57,649 bases of DNA from Pararhizobium antarcticum (GTDB taxonomy: Bacteria; Pseudomonadota; Alphaproteobacteria; Rhizobiales; Rhizobiaceae): assembly GCF_001885585.1 (NCBI RefSeq), contig NZ_LSRP01000084.1, forward strand, positions 1 through 57,649. The letters run 5' to 3'. The translations under genes were made by a program, and so were the position numbers. Positions 1 to 11,934 of the stretch are shown here, in pieces; positions within the stretch are counted from its first letter, which is position 1; each line of letters opens with the position of its first letter. The notes beneath the pieces are model-generated. The model made no database searches. It worked only from the letters and a program-made list of their open reading frames with translations, and was not told where the DNA came from.

Positions 1-492
1 GGCACTGCCCTTGTCCCAGCCGTCGCCCAGTTCATCGGGCGTCACCGCAACCGGCGAAAACGCCGTGGCAACCGGAGACCCGTCGTTGAGAACGCTGTGG
101 GCGAGCATGACCAGCACCGCGCCGCCCGTTTCGGAGCCGGCCTCGGCATCATCGAGGATAACGGCGGCTTCAACGCGGGAGGAAAGCTGCGCGCCGGATG
201 CGACCGCGACCGTGTCGCGGGGGCAATCGAAGAAACCGGCACCACCGCTCCAGGAAAAGGCGCGCGGCAACGGTGAGGCTGCATCATGCTCGTGAAAGCG
301 CAGCGTCGGCTGCGAACCGGTTTCCAGCCCGAGCGCCACCCGCGCGAGGCGCGGTGCCACATGCGCCCAATCGTCGAGCGCCGCCTGCAGCGTGCGGGCG
401 ATATGGCCGACTTCGGAGCAACGGGTGAGATCCTTGGAGACGACGACGAGTTTTCCGTCGCGGGTGCTGTCTTTGAGAGTAGCCAGTTTCAT
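1..492 (-). CDS. Fumarylacetoacetate hydrolase family protein, N-terminal part (cut by window edge)
   Basis: An open frame of 164 codons runs from ATG at 492 to the left window edge without a stop, so the C-terminal half is missing. The protein begins MKLATLKDSTRDGKLVVVSK and continues with the N-terminal domain typical of rhizobial FAA-hydrolase-like proteins (2-keto-4-pentenoate hydratase/fumarylacetoacetase superfamily). A GAGGAA sequence lies about 9 bases upstream of the ATG. Family members cleave or hydrate beta-diketo acids using a divalent metal, but the metal-binding residues lie beyond the visible part, so the substrate cannot be judged. It reads in the same direction as ligA, 241 bases downstream of it. 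The call rests on recognition of the N-terminal sequence only. Confidence 0.75.
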   Translation of the reverse strand, partial: MKLATLKDSTRDGKLVVVSKDLTRCSEVGHIARTLQAALDDWAHVAPRLARVALGLETGSQPTLRFHEHDAASPLPRAFSWSGGAGFFDCPRDTVAVASGAQLSSRVEAAVILDDAEAGSETGGAVLVMLAHSVLNDGSPVATAFSPVAVTPDELGDGWDKGSA

Positions 493-733
493 CGCTTGCG
501 TGTTCCTCGGGTTCTGATTGACCGGCGGCTCTTCGGCCGCCTGTCGCCATATTGGCACTATTTCGGGCCGGATGTCGCGCCGAATTTGTGCCCCGAAAAG
601 CGACAACAAGCCCACCACCGACGCAGCGTCAGGCGCATGAATGATGCCCTGACCTTGAGTCAGCCAGCATTCTCACGGAGGTCCAGGGCTGCGGCAACGA
701 AAAGAGGAACGTCCCCTCCCGGCGAACCGAAGC

Positions 734-2971
<2,238 letters not shown>

Positions 2972-3044
2972 TTAATCCATTCCGTTTATGCTGCGCCCCA
3001 ACGATCGCCGGACAAGATGTCGGTTCCGGCGAGAAGGAGCGAAT

Positions 3045-3764
3045 TTGATTTCGACCACCGCAACCCTTTCGTCTGTCCAGCGCCAGCCCGCGCAGCGCCT
3101 GGCGTCTGAGCCGACAATCGTGGCGGCCAGCAGCGGCGCGACGGCCCCGCAGATTGATGAGCCGACAACGGCACGCCAGAAACAGGCGGACGATGCGCTT
3201 GCGGCCCTGCGCAGCATGGTCGAGAACGGCCCCAAGGAACGCAAGGCACAGGCGGAAGAGCGGCTGACGCGGCTGAAGGAGGAAGTCTCGGAACTCGTGC
3301 GCTGGGGATTCGCTCCAGGCGTGATCGCCGGTCGCTCGGCACAGTTAGCCAAGGAGCTCGGATCGGCTGCCAGACAGTTTTCCGCCGCCTTGTCGGATGA
3401 CAAGAAAATGTCTGTCTCTTCTTCTGCCTCTGCCGATGCAGCCGACAGTGCCGCATTGGCGAACAAAGCTGCGACAGAACAGGCTGACCTTCCGCAAGCC
3501 TACCGCGACACGTTGCAGGATGGTCGGAATGGGCAAAAAGATCTGTCAGACGATGCTCTCACGATCGGCGATTTCCGCACGGCAGCAGCGCAGCTGAAAA
3601 TGATGCTCGAATGGGCCGAGCAAGCCCTGGATGAAAACGGCAGCGTCCCGCTTTTCATCGACCAGGGGAAGCGGGCGCTTGATGGCATGGACCAGACCTT
3701 TGCGGGTACCGTTGGCATTTCGAGTGTTTATGGCCAGTCGATCCCGCTCAGCCTGATTTTCTAG
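3045..3764 (+). CDS. Conserved hypothetical protein, probable TTG start
   Basis: This 239-residue protein has no family I recognise. It is hydrophilic, rich in Ala, Gln, Glu and Lys, and probably largely helical in the middle (charged stretch around residues 50-100), with no signal peptide or membrane segment. The frame has an ATG at 2988, but AAGGAGC at 3034-3040 sits 4 bases before TTG at 3045, so I take TTG as the start (MISTTATLSS...). It is the only plus-strand gene in the first 14 kb, between ligA and recN, and its stop codon overlaps that of recN (shared CTAG at 3761-3764). Coding status is supported by the ribosome binding site and the clean 240-codon frame. Function unknown. Confidence 0.75.
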   Translation: MISTTATLSSVQRQPAQRLASEPTIVAASSGATAPQIDEPTTARQKQADDALAALRSMVENGPKERKAQAEERLTRLKEEVSELVRWGFAPGVIAGRSAQLAKELGSAARQFSAALSDDKKMSVSSSASADAADSAALANKAATEQADLPQAYRDTLQDGRNGQKDLSDDALTIGDFRTAAAQLKMMLEWAEQALDENGSVPLFIDQGKRALDGMDQTFAGTVGISSVYGQSIPLSLIF

Positions 3765-5434
3765 CCGTTGCCCGCCAGCAGGCGGGTCGCCGCCGCCCGC
3801 GCCTCGTCGGTCACCGAAGCGCCGGCCAGCATGCGGGCAATCTCTTCTGTGCGGGCCTTGTCGTCCATGCGGGCGACGCGGGTGGAAATCGTCTCGGATG
3901 TCTCCGATGTCGGCCCCTTGGAAATCAGCAGATGGGTCGCCGCCAGCGCCGCAACCTGCGGTGCATGGGTCACCGATAGGACCTGAACCGTTGCTGACAA
4001 CCGTTTCAGCCGCTGGCCAATGGCATCGGCCACCGCCCCGCCGACGCCGGTATCGATCTCGTCGAAGACAAGCGTCGGCGCCGATCCGCGATCGGCCAGC
4101 GCCACCTTGAGCGCCAGAAGAAAACGCGACAGTTCACCGCCGGAAGCAACCTTCATGATCGGTCCCGGCCGTGTGCCGGGGTTGGTCTGGACGTGGAACT
4201 CGACAATGTCGATACCATCGGCGCTGGCCGTATCCGGACCGCTCGAAACCTCCGCCATGAAGCGGGCCCGCTCCAGCTTCAACGCCGGCAGTTCCGCCAT
4301 CACGGCTTGCGACAGGGCGCTCGCGGTGTTGTGGCGTTTGGCAGACAGGCTGGATGCGGCAGCGTCGAAGGCAGCCCGGGTCAGGCCCAGCTGCTGCTGC
4401 AGCTGCTTCAGCTTCTCCTCGCCGGCATCGAGATCGGCCAGATCGGAGATCATTCGAACGGCAAGGGCCGGAAGCTCGGTCACCGGAACCGAATATTTGC
4501 GCGCAGCGGCACGCAGCGCAAACAGCCGTTCCTCGACGCGCTCGAGCTCCTTCGGATCATATTCGGTCTTGCGCAACGCCGCTTCCACCGCCATCTGCGC
4601 GTCGGACAGGTGGTTGAGCGCCGTATCCAGCCGCTCGACGGTCTCCTCGAGCAGGCCGGGTGCCTCGTGGCTCTTGCGCTCGAGACGACGGACGAGCGAT
4701 GCGATCAGCGGCACGGGAGAGGCGTTTCCGTTGAGGAATTCGCTGGCTTCGTTGATGTCGACGGCAATGCGCTCGGCCTTCATCATGCGCGAGCGGCGTT
4801 CGGCAAGCTCGTCTTCCTCGCCATCCTGTGGCGACAGGATTTCCAGCTCTTCGACGGACGAACGCAGGTAATCAGCCTCGCGCGCGGCGGCCTCGACCTT
4901 GTCGCGGTGCTTCTTCAGCGTGCGCTCGGCGTCCCGCCAGCTCCGGTAGAGCCCGCCAACCGCAACCGCCTCGTCCGAAAGGCCGCCGAAAGCATCGAGC
5001 AAGGTGCGGTGCGCATCGGTGTCGACCAGCGCGCGGTCATCATGCTGGCCGTGGATTTCAACCAGCAACTGGCCGGCCTGACGCATGAGCTGGACGGAAA
5101 CCGGCTGGTCGTTGACATAGGCGCGGGTGCGACCGTCGGCGGATTGCACACGGCGGAAAATCAGCTCGCCATCGTCGTCAATGCCGTTTTCACGCACCAG
5201 AAGGCGGGCGCGATGATCCATCGGCACGTCGAAGACCGCCGTCACCTGGCCCTTGTCAGACCCATGGCGCACCAGCGAGCCATCACCCCGGCCGCCCAAA
5301 GCCAGCGACAGGCTGTCAAGCAGAATGGACTTGCCGGCACCGGTTTCCCCGGTCAGCACGGAAAGGCCGGCATCGAAAGAGAGATCAAGCCGTTCGATCA
5401 GGACGATATCGCGGATCGAGAGCTGTGCCAGCAT
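3761..5434 (-). CDS. recN: DNA repair protein RecN
   Basis: SMC-like ATPase involved in recombinational repair of double-strand breaks. The 557-residue protein has Walker A GETGAGKS at residues 29-36, a long central coiled-coil region (about 160-350), the ABC signature SGGELSRF and a Walker B block with FDEIDTGVGG near the C-terminus, which is the complete RecN arrangement at normal length. It is the gene after bamD in the same direction, 20 bases downstream, so the two are probably cotranscribed. Linkage lpxC-bamD-recN-ligA is common in Rhizobiales. Its 3' end overlaps the convergent unknown gene by four bases. Confidence 0.97.
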   Translation of the reverse strand: MLAQLSIRDIVLIERLDLSFDAGLSVLTGETGAGKSILLDSLSLALGGRGDGSLVRHGSDKGQVTAVFDVPMDHRARLLVRENGIDDDGELIFRRVQSADGRTRAYVNDQPVSVQLMRQAGQLLVEIHGQHDDRALVDTDAHRTLLDAFGGLSDEAVAVGGLYRSWRDAERTLKKHRDKVEAAAREADYLRSSVEELEILSPQDGEEDELAERRSRMMKAERIAVDINEASEFLNGNASPVPLIASLVRRLERKSHEAPGLLEETVERLDTALNHLSDAQMAVEAALRKTEYDPKELERVEERLFALRAAARKYSVPVTELPALAVRMISDLADLDAGEEKLKQLQQQLGLTRAAFDAAASSLSAKRHNTASALSQAVMAELPALKLERARFMAEVSSGPDTASADGIDIVEFHVQTNPGTRPGPIMKVASGGELSRFLLALKVALADRGSAPTLVFDEIDTGVGGAVADAIGQRLKRLSATVQVLSVTHAPQVAALAATHLLISKGPTSETSETISTRVARMDDKARTEEIARMLAGASVTDEARAAATRLLAGNG

Positions 5435-5454
5435 GCGTTTCTAATCTCTTGAGG

Positions 5455-6297
5455 TCAGGCGCCCAGCAGTTTCTTGCCGGCGCGCGAAATCCACGAGCCG
5501 CCATTTTCACGCGGCTCCAGACCACCGGTCTGCAGAAGCTTGTAGCTGTCGGCATACCACTGGCTGTCCGGATAGTTGTGCCCCAGCACAGCGGCAGCCG
5601 TCTGCGCCTCGCTGACAATGCCCATGGCATAATAAGTCTCGACGAGACGCGCCAGCGCTTCCTCGACCTGGTTGGTGTTCGGATAGGTCTCGACCACGGT
5701 GCGGAAGCGCGTGAGCGCCGCCAGATATTCCTTGCGCTCGAGATAATAGCGGCCGACCTGCATTTCCTTGCCGGACAACTGGTCACGGGCAAAGCGTATT
5801 TTCGCCTGCGCATCCTCGACATATTCCGAATCGGGATACTTATCGACCACGGCCTGCATCGCCTCGATCGTCTTCAGCGAGGGACGCTGGTCCTGCGTCA
5901 CGCCGGGGATCTGGCGGGAATAGGCCAGGCCGATGATATATTGCGCATAGGCCGCGTCTTCCGACTGCGGATAGAGATTGAGATAGCGGCTGGCGGCGGT
6001 AATTGCCTCGGCATTCTGGCCCTGGCGGTAGCTGACAAAGGCGTTCATCACCAGCGCCTTGCGCGCATATTCGGAGAACGGATGCTGCTTGTCGATCGCA
6101 TCGAACTTGCGGCCTGCCTCCGTCGTCTTGCCGGCGCTGAGATTGGCGAGACCCTGATTGTAGAGGACCTCTGGCGGATCGGTCTCTGCGGTCAACTTGG
6201 TGATGTCGATATCCGGATCGTTCTGGCAACCCGTGATGATCACGCTGGATGTGCAGGCAGCGAGCGTAATCAGGAGAACGCGCGCTGTTTTCTTCAT
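5455..6297 (-). CDS. bamD: Outer membrane assembly lipoprotein BamD (ComL)
   Basis: Lipoprotein subunit of the BAM complex that inserts beta-barrel proteins into the outer membrane. From the ATG at 6297 the protein starts with a short basic n-region (MKKTAR), a hydrophobic core and the lipobox ITGC (Cys at 24), and then consists of TPR-type helical repeats typical of BamD/YfiO over about 250 residues. An ATG at 6321 is also in frame and would add eight residues before the Lys pair. The shorter form gives a standard lipoprotein signal, but neither start has a strong ribosome binding site. It lies between lpxC and recN. Confidence 0.93.
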   Translation of the reverse strand: MKKTARVLLITLAACTSSVIITGCQNDPDIDITKLTAETDPPEVLYNQGLANLSAGKTTEAGRKFDAIDKQHPFSEYARKALVMNAFVSYRQGQNAEAITAASRYLNLYPQSEDAAYAQYIIGLAYSRQIPGVTQDQRPSLKTIEAMQAVVDKYPDSEYVEDAQAKIRFARDQLSGKEMQVGRYYLERKEYLAALTRFRTVVETYPNTNQVEEALARLVETYYAMGIVSEAQTAAAVLGHNYPDSQWYADSYKLLQTGGLEPRENGGSWISRAGKKLLGA

Positions 6298-6445
6298 ATC
6301 GACGGAGCCTGCAAATACCATAAGACAATCCCAAATCGTGCGCCAGTAAAGCGACCGCCGCTTATCAACCGCGTTTTAGAGCAAGATGCAACAAGACCGC
6401 AACGTCATGCGGACGGATTAACGCAATTTTGTGGCGGGCAAGTCA

Positions 6446-6476
6446 TGAAAAAGCCGGCCCAAGGACCGGCTTTCTT
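6446..6476 (-). terminator. Intrinsic terminator after lpxC
   Basis: Inverted repeat with 8-bp arms AAAGCCGG (6450-6457) and CCGGCTTT (6466-6473) around an 8-base loop. On the minus strand it is followed by a T-rich stretch. It lies 24 bases past the lpxC stop and separates lpxC from bamD. Confidence 0.8.
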
Positions 6477-6499
6477 CATAAAACACTGCACAAACAGGC

Positions 6500-7468
6500 T
6501 TATGCCGACCAGGGCGCGAACTCCGGCGCATGAATGGCAACCACCTCGCGGGCACTGGCCCGCTGGCGCGGCGTGGCCGTTTCGACGACTTCATAGGCAC
6601 TGCGGTCGCTCAACAGCGCCTTCAGGGCATGCGAATTCATCTTGTGACCGCCGCGATAGGAGCGGTAGCAGCCGATGAAGGGGGCGCCGGCCAGCGCCAG
6701 GTCGCCAACCGCATCCAAAGTCTTGTGACGCACGAACTCGTCCTTGGCGTAACGCAGGCCTTCGACATTGATGACCGTGTTGTCATCGGAGATCACGACG
6801 GAATTTTCAAGCGACGAGCCCAGCGCATGGCCGGAGGCCCAGAGACGTTCGACATCGCGCATGAAACCGAAGGTGCGGGCCCGCGAAAGCTCTGTCTTGA
6901 AGACAGACGGGGTCATGTCGCCTTTCCAGGACTGCCGACCGATCAGCGGGCAGTCGAAATCGATCTCCACTTCAAACCGCATGCCATCATAGGGCACGAA
7001 TTCCGACCAGGAGGCGCCCGATTCGATACGAACCGGCTTGATGATGCGGATATACCGGCGCTTCACGGCCAGGGCCTTGATGCCGGTCTGCTCGATCGCC
7101 TCGATGAACGGAGCCGAACTGCCATCCATGATCGGCATTTCGGCGCCATGCACTTCAATCAGCAGGTTATCCAGGCCAAGCGCGTAGACGGCAGCCATGA
7201 CATGTTCGATCGTTGCAATCGACGTCGCGGCCGAAAAACCGAGAACCGTGCAGAGATCGGTGTTGCCAACCTGCGATGACACGGCCTTGTACTCGCTGAT
7301 CACCGTCTCATCGATGACGCGCTGGAAAACAACACCGCTATCGGCATCCGCCGGGTGGAAGGTGATCGACACTTCGGAACCGGAGTGAACGCCCGTCCCG
7401 CGCAGGGTTACCGCATGTGCAATCGTGGTCTGAAACCCCAGCAATCCAATTCCAAGTCCCATGCTCAT
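6500..7468 (-). CDS. lpxC: UDP-3-O-acyl-N-acetylglucosamine deacetylase LpxC
   Basis: Zinc enzyme for the committed step of lipid A synthesis, removing the acetyl group from UDP-3-O-acyl-GlcNAc in the cytoplasm. The 322-residue length fits the family. Zinc and catalytic motifs are visible: TIEHVMAA (His 89) and HKTLDAVGDLALAG (His 248, Asp 252), as well as MDGSSAPF around residue 114. A second ATG two codons in (7462) is possible. The gene lies between ftsZ and bamD, each side bounded by a clear terminator, so it is probably a single-gene transcription unit. The upstream gap to ftsZ must then hold its promoter. Confidence 0.97.
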   Translation of the reverse strand: MSMGLGIGLLGFQTTIAHAVTLRGTGVHSGSEVSITFHPADADSGVVFQRVIDETVISEYKAVSSQVGNTDLCTVLGFSAATSIATIEHVMAAVYALGLDNLLIEVHGAEMPIMDGSSAPFIEAIEQTGIKALAVKRRYIRIIKPVRIESGASWSEFVPYDGMRFEVEIDFDCPLIGRQSWKGDMTPSVFKTELSRARTFGFMRDVERLWASGHALGSSLENSVVISDDNTVINVEGLRYAKDEFVRHKTLDAVGDLALAGAPFIGCYRSYRGGHKMNSHALKALLSDRSAYEVVETATPRQRASAREVVAIHAPEFAPWSA

Positions 7469-7786
7469 TCACTTTCACCATCGTCGGCATACACTGCCAC
7501 ATTCTTCCGGGTCCGTGACGAGCGGCGCAAAGACAACCCATGCCGGAATCGACCGAAGGTCGTCATCCGCCAAACTCGAACGTCAGCGATGTCTCGAATC
7601 GCATGCTGCCCCGTCAGTCCCGAGCCTCAAGATAATTGCAGCGCGCCATCATTCCAAATCACTGTTTCTTTCGCTTTGTTACGCTGCACAATAACTTTGG
7701 CAAACCACTGATTTTCTTTTGTAAACATAAAAAAATGCCCGGGTTTTATCCCGGGCATTTCGGCAAGGTGGAAGGTGGGTCGAATA
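7469..7786. other. Intergenic region between ftsZ and lpxC
   Basis: This gap of about 320 bases contains the ftsZ terminator at its right end and, by inference, the lpxC promoter. I see no convincing gene or further inverted repeat. The right half is more AT-rich than its surroundings. Confidence 0.6.
7728..7760 (-). terminator. Intrinsic terminator after ftsZ
   Basis: Perfect 11-bp arms AAATGCCCGGG (7733-7743) and CCCGGGCATTT (7750-7760) around the loop TTTTAT. The minus strand ends in a run of T (complement of the A run at 7729-7735). It stands 27 bases beyond the ftsZ stop codon. Confidence 0.93.
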
Positions 7787-9553
7787 TCAGCTCGACTGAC
7801 GGCGCAGGAACGCCGGGATTTCGAGCTGATCGTCATCCTGGGCGCGCGACGGGGTCACGCGACCATGATCGTCAAGCTGCCCACGGCGCGGCGCATAGAG
7901 GCTCGCTTCCGGCGACAGCGGCCGGCGCTGCTGCGAAGCGGCGCTCGGTGCAGCCACGGTCATGTCGGCCGTGACGTTGTGGTCTTCCTCGTCGCGACGC
8001 CCAAGCGAGTTGGTGATGCGCTTCAGAAGGCCCATCGGGCCGCGCTCTTCCTGGGGCACGGGGGCAGTCTGGGAGCGATGGTCGGCTTCCGCTTTCACCA
8101 GCGGCGGAAAGTCTTCCACCTTTGGCATGCGGACCTGTTCGGCCTGCTGCCGGATCACAGGCGCCATCGGCTCCTGGCGCATCGGTGCGACAGGCTGCGG
8201 TGCCTGGGCGACCGGTGCTTCGGCAACACGCTGGACCGGCGCGGCAGCCTGTTCGGCCGGAGCGCTGCCACCGAACAGCTTGCTCTGCGGACGGAAATCG
8301 TCCTGCGTCTGCTGAACCGGGGCCGGTGCACCACCGCGCGGCATCGAAAGGAACAATTCGCGTTCCAGTTCGGCCTGACGGATGGCTTCGGCGATAGCGT
8401 CGGCCTGCGAGGCCGGCTGCGGTGCTGGCTGCTGGGCAACCGGGGCCGGCTGGACAGCGACTGGCGCCGGTGCCGGCTGCTGAACAGCAACAGTCTGCGG
8501 CTGCGACGCCGGAATGGCGATGGACGGACGAATGATCGGCTTTGCTACCGGGCGAAAGCTGGCATTCCTGTCGGCCACCTCCGCGGCTGTGCGGTCGATA
8601 CCCGTGGCGACGACCGACACGCGGATCAGGCCTTCCAGTTCTTCATCGAAGGTCGCACCCAGGATGATGTTCGCATCCGGATCGACTTCCTCGCGGATGC
8701 GGGTTGCCGCTTCGTCGACTTCGAACAGCGTCAGGTCGCGACCGCCGGTGATCGAGATCAGCAGGCCCTGTGCCCCCTTCATCGAGGTTTCGTCGAGCAG
8801 CGGGTTGGCAATCGCAGCTTCGGCTGCGGCCATTGCACGGCCCTCGCCCGAGGCTTCGCCGGTGCCCATCATGGCGCGACCCATTTCGCGCATCACGGAC
8901 CGAACGTCCGCGAAGTCGAGGTTGATCAGGCCTTCCTTGACCATCAGGTCGGTGATGCAGGCAACGCCCGAATAGAGAACCTGGTCGGCCATCGCAAAGG
9001 CGTCGGCAAAGGTGGTCTTGTCGTTGGCGATCCGGAACAGGTTCTGGTTCGGGATGACGATCAGGGTATCGACCGACTTCTGCAGTTCGGAAATGCCCAT
9101 GTCGGCAAGGCGCATGCGGCGCTGGCCTTCGAAGTGGAACGGCTTGGTCACGACGCCAACCGTCAGGATGCCCTTGTTGCGGGCGGCCTGGGCGACGACG
9201 GGCGCAGCGCCCGTACCGGTGCCACCACCCATGCCAGCGGTGACGAAGCACATGTGGGTGCCGTTCAGGTGATCGATGATTTCATCGATGCACTCTTCGG
9301 CTGCGGCGCGGCCGACTTCCGGCTGCGAACCGGCGCCGAGGCCTTCGGTCACGGCAACACCCATCTGGATGATGCGTTCGGCCTTGGTCATGGTCAGCGC
9401 CTGGGCATCCGTGTTGGCGACGACGAAGTCGACGCCCTGGAGGCCTGCGGTAATCATGTTGTTGACAGCGTTGCCGCCGCCGCCGCCGACACCGAAGACG
9501 GTGATGCGCGGCTTAAGCTCGGTGATGTCCGGCTTTTGCAAGTTGATCGTCAT
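7787..9553 (-). CDS. ftsZ: Cell division GTPase FtsZ (long rhizobial form)
   Basis: Tubulin-like GTPase that forms the Z ring. In the 588-residue product the GTP-binding signature GGGTGTG lies at 109-115 and the T7 synergy loop NLDFADV at about 213. The globular part ends near residue 320. It is followed by an unusually long linker of about 250 residues dominated by Pro, Gln, Ala and Val, and by the conserved C-terminal peptide [10 protein letters not shown] that binds FtsA and other partners. The length matches the long FtsZ of Rhizobiaceae rather than the roughly 380-residue enterobacterial form. AGGAAGGAAC precedes the ATG. It is the last gene of ddlB-ftsQ-ftsA-ftsZ, 105 bases after ftsA. 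Confidence 0.98.
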   Translation of the reverse strand: MTINLQKPDITELKPRITVFGVGGGGGNAVNNMITAGLQGVDFVVANTDAQALTMTKAERIIQMGVAVTEGLGAGSQPEVGRAAAEECIDEIIDHLNGTHMCFVTAGMGGGTGTGAAPVVAQAARNKGILTVGVVTKPFHFEGQRRMRLADMGISELQKSVDTLIVIPNQNLFRIANDKTTFADAFAMADQVLYSGVACITDLMVKEGLINLDFADVRSVMREMGRAMMGTGEASGEGRAMAAAEAAIANPLLDETSMKGAQGLLISITGGRDLTLFEVDEAATRIREEVDPDANIILGATFDEELEGLIRVSVVATGIDRTAAEVADRNASFRPVAKPIIRPSIAIPASQPQTVAVQQPAPAPVAVQPAPVAQQPAPQPASQADAIAEAIRQAELERELFLSMPRGGAPAPVQQTQDDFRPQSKLFGGSAPAEQAAAPVQRVAEAPVAQAPQPVAPMRQEPMAPVIRQQAEQVRMPKVEDFPPLVKAEADHRSQTAPVPQEERGPMGLLKRITNSLGRRDEEDHNVTADMTVAAPSAASQQRRPLSPEASLYAPRRGQLDDHGRVTPSRAQDDDQLEIPAFLRRQSS

Positions 9554-9658
9554 AGTACCCGTTCCTTCCTGGTTTCTAGCCGCCTTGCCGAGCCGGCCAA
9601 ATCTTAATAACGCTTCCCTGGACCGCGAAAGTTTCCTGTTCCTTCGCAGCTACAAGAT

Positions 9659-10990
9659 CTAAAAACTTTCCTTCAGCCACTGCCCCACACGGGCGATCCG
9701 GCTGTTGTTGCCTGCCAGCGACGAGAGCAGACCGCCCTGTGCCGCATGGGTTTCCATCTCCGCAACCTGCGGATAGATCATCAACCCGACAGCTGTCGAA
9801 AAGGCCGGGCCCTTGGCGGCAGCGGGAAGACCCGAGACACCGAGTGGACGGCCGATGCGCACATTGCGCGCCAGGATGCGGCGAGCCGCTTCCGGCAGGC
9901 CTGTCAACTGGCTTGCACCGCCGGTGAGCACGATGCGCTTGCCGACGATCGGGCTGAAGCCCGAGCGCTGGATGCGGTCGCGAATGAGTTCGAGGGTTTC
10001 CTCGATGCGGGCCCGCACGATACGCGAGACAAGCGCCCGCGGCACATGCGTCGGCTGATCACGGTCGTCCTCGCCGATCGGCGGAACGGAGACAATGTCG
10101 CGTTCGTCGGTGCTGTTGGGCAGCGCCGAGCCATGCACGACCTTGAGACGCTCCGCATCCTCGATGCGGGTCGAAAGACCGCGCGCCAGATCGGTCGTCA
10201 CATGATGGCCACCGAGCGAGACGGCATCGGCGTGGACCAGCTTGCCCTCGGCAAAGACGGAGATCGTCGTGGTGCCGCCGCCCATGTCGATGGCGGCACA
10301 GCCGAGTTCGACCTCGTCATCGACCAGCGCTGCAAGGCCACTGGCATAGGGGGTGGCAACAATACCTTCCACCGAAAGATGGGCGCGGTTGATGCAGAGT
10401 TCGAGGTTCTTCAAGGCGGCCCGCTCGGCGGTCAGCACATGCATGTCGACGCCAAGTGAATCGCCGAACATGGCCAGCGGATCGCGAATGCCGCGTTCGC
10501 CGTCCAGCGAAAAGCCCGTCGGCAGCGAATGCAGGATGACGCGATCCTGGCGCAGGGACTGCTGGCCGGCAGCCGACAGAACCTTCTTGAGATCGGCAGC
10601 ATCGACTTCCTGGCCACCGAGATCAATCGACGCGGTGTAGATGTCGCTCTGCAGGCGGCCGGCAGAGATATTGACGATCAGGCTGTCGATGGTCAGGCCG
10701 GCCATGCGTTCGGCAGCATCGACCGCAAGGCGGATGACGCTTTCGCAGGCATCGAGATCGGCAATCACGCCGTTTTTCATGCCACGCGACTTGTGATGGC
10801 CGATGCCGATGACTTCGATCGCGTGGGTGCGGCCCGGCAGGATCTGGCTTTCGCCACGCGGCGTCAGCCGACCGATCATGCAGACGACCTTGGTGGAGCC
10901 GATGTCGAGAACCGACACGATGTGCGAGCGCTTGGAATTGAGCGGCTTCAGACGCGGCAGACCGAAATGTGAGGAACCGAAAAGGCTCAT
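9659..10990 (-). CDS. ftsA: Cell division protein FtsA
   Basis: Actin-like ATPase that tethers FtsZ filaments to the membrane. The 443-residue product contains the actin-fold phosphate motifs (VLDIGSTKVVCMIG around residue 26, and DMGGGTTTISVF about two-thirds along the first half) and ends in a short basic/amphipathic segment (VGQWLKESF) that should be the membrane-targeting helix. Its ATG overlaps the ftsQ stop in an ATGA arrangement, indicating translational coupling. Confidence 0.97.
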   Translation of the reverse strand: MSLFGSSHFGLPRLKPLNSKRSHIVSVLDIGSTKVVCMIGRLTPRGESQILPGRTHAIEVIGIGHHKSRGMKNGVIADLDACESVIRLAVDAAERMAGLTIDSLIVNISAGRLQSDIYTASIDLGGQEVDAADLKKVLSAAGQQSLRQDRVILHSLPTGFSLDGERGIRDPLAMFGDSLGVDMHVLTAERAALKNLELCINRAHLSVEGIVATPYASGLAALVDDEVELGCAAIDMGGGTTTISVFAEGKLVHADAVSLGGHHVTTDLARGLSTRIEDAERLKVVHGSALPNSTDERDIVSVPPIGEDDRDQPTHVPRALVSRIVRARIEETLELIRDRIQRSGFSPIVGKRIVLTGGASQLTGLPEAARRILARNVRIGRPLGVSGLPAAAKGPAFSTAVGLMIYPQVAEMETHAAQGGLLSSLAGNNSRIARVGQWLKESF

Positions 10991-11934
10991 ATCCGGCTCT
11001 CCACGTCGATTTTTTCCTGCTTCTTCAGGGCCTTGGTGCGCGCTTCCAGAACCACCTCGCGGCGCGCGGCCGCTTGCGCGGTGAGCTGGATTGTCGTGCG
11101 ATCCTCGAGCCTCAGATCAACGGCTGCGATATCGCGCTCCAGAAGCTGATGCCCCTCTTCCATAGTCGAGAGAACCTGCATGGCGCGATCGAGATCATGC
11201 TCGGGCAGCTTGATGGTGATGCCGTTGTCGAGCATCAGATCCCAGCGGCGACCGGCGACGCGGACATAAGCCTTGACCCGGGCGCGGATCTCCGGCCAGT
11301 CGCTGAAACGCTCGTAGAACTTGGCAGCCGCCGTTTCGGCGTCACGACCGACGAACAAAGGCAGGCTTGAAAACTTGTTGTCGCGCAGCGGCGCAATCAC
11401 GCTGCCGCTGGCTTCGATGAGCGACAGATCCGTGCCGTGCTGCCAGATGCCGAAGGCCTTGCGCTCCGTCAGGTTGACCTCGATCGTGCCGGGATAGATC
11501 TTGCGGACGGCGACGGCCTCGACCCACGGCATTTCGCTGATCAGCTTGCGCGCTTCGCCGATATCGAGCGCCACGAGCGATGTCGCGCCGTCGAGACCGA
11601 GCTGCTGCAGGATATCGATTTCCGACGTCTGGTCATTGCCGGAGACTTTCACATCCTCGATGGCAAAACCTGCGGCCGACGTCGTCGCCTGGGCGAAATC
11701 CTGCGAGTGACCGCCGATCGACATGCCGTAGAAACCGGTGGCAGAAAGGAAGGCCAGAGCCGCAGCCGAGCCGGCATGCGGTGCAAAATGAATGCGCCCG
11801 GTGCCCAGGCTGACGAGAAGGCGGACGGCACGGCGCAGCGGACGCGGCAATACGAACTGCCCGTCGAGATCCGCCATCGCGCGCTCCGAGGATGCGCGCA
11901 GCCTTCTGGACTTGTTGCCCCTTAACGCAAACAC
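10987..11934 (-). CDS. ftsQ: Cell division protein FtsQ
   Basis: Bitopic divisome protein with a short cytoplasmic part, one membrane segment (around residues 55-80) and a periplasmic region with the POTRA domain ([11 protein letters not shown]...) and FtsQ beta domain. An ATG at 11955 is in frame, but GGAGG at 11942-11946 lies 7 bases before GTG at 11934, which makes the GTG the better start ([11 protein letters not shown]..., 315 residues). With that start the gene overlaps ddlB by 13 bases at one end and ftsA by four at the other, in a compact operon. Confidence 0.94.
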   Translation of the reverse strand: MFALRGNKSRRLRASSERAMADLDGQFVLPRPLRRAVRLLVSLGTGRIHFAPHAGSAAALAFLSATGFYGMSIGGHSQDFAQATTSAAGFAIEDVKVSGNDQTSEIDILQQLGLDGATSLVALDIGEARKLISEMPWVEAVAVRKIYPGTIEVNLTERKAFGIWQHGTDLSLIEASGSVIAPLRDNKFSSLPLFVGRDAETAAAKFYERFSDWPEIRARVKAYVRVAGRRWDLMLDNGITIKLPEHDLDRAMQVLSTMEEGHQLLERDIAAVDLRLEDRTTIQLTAQAAARREVVLEARTKALKKQEKIDVESRI

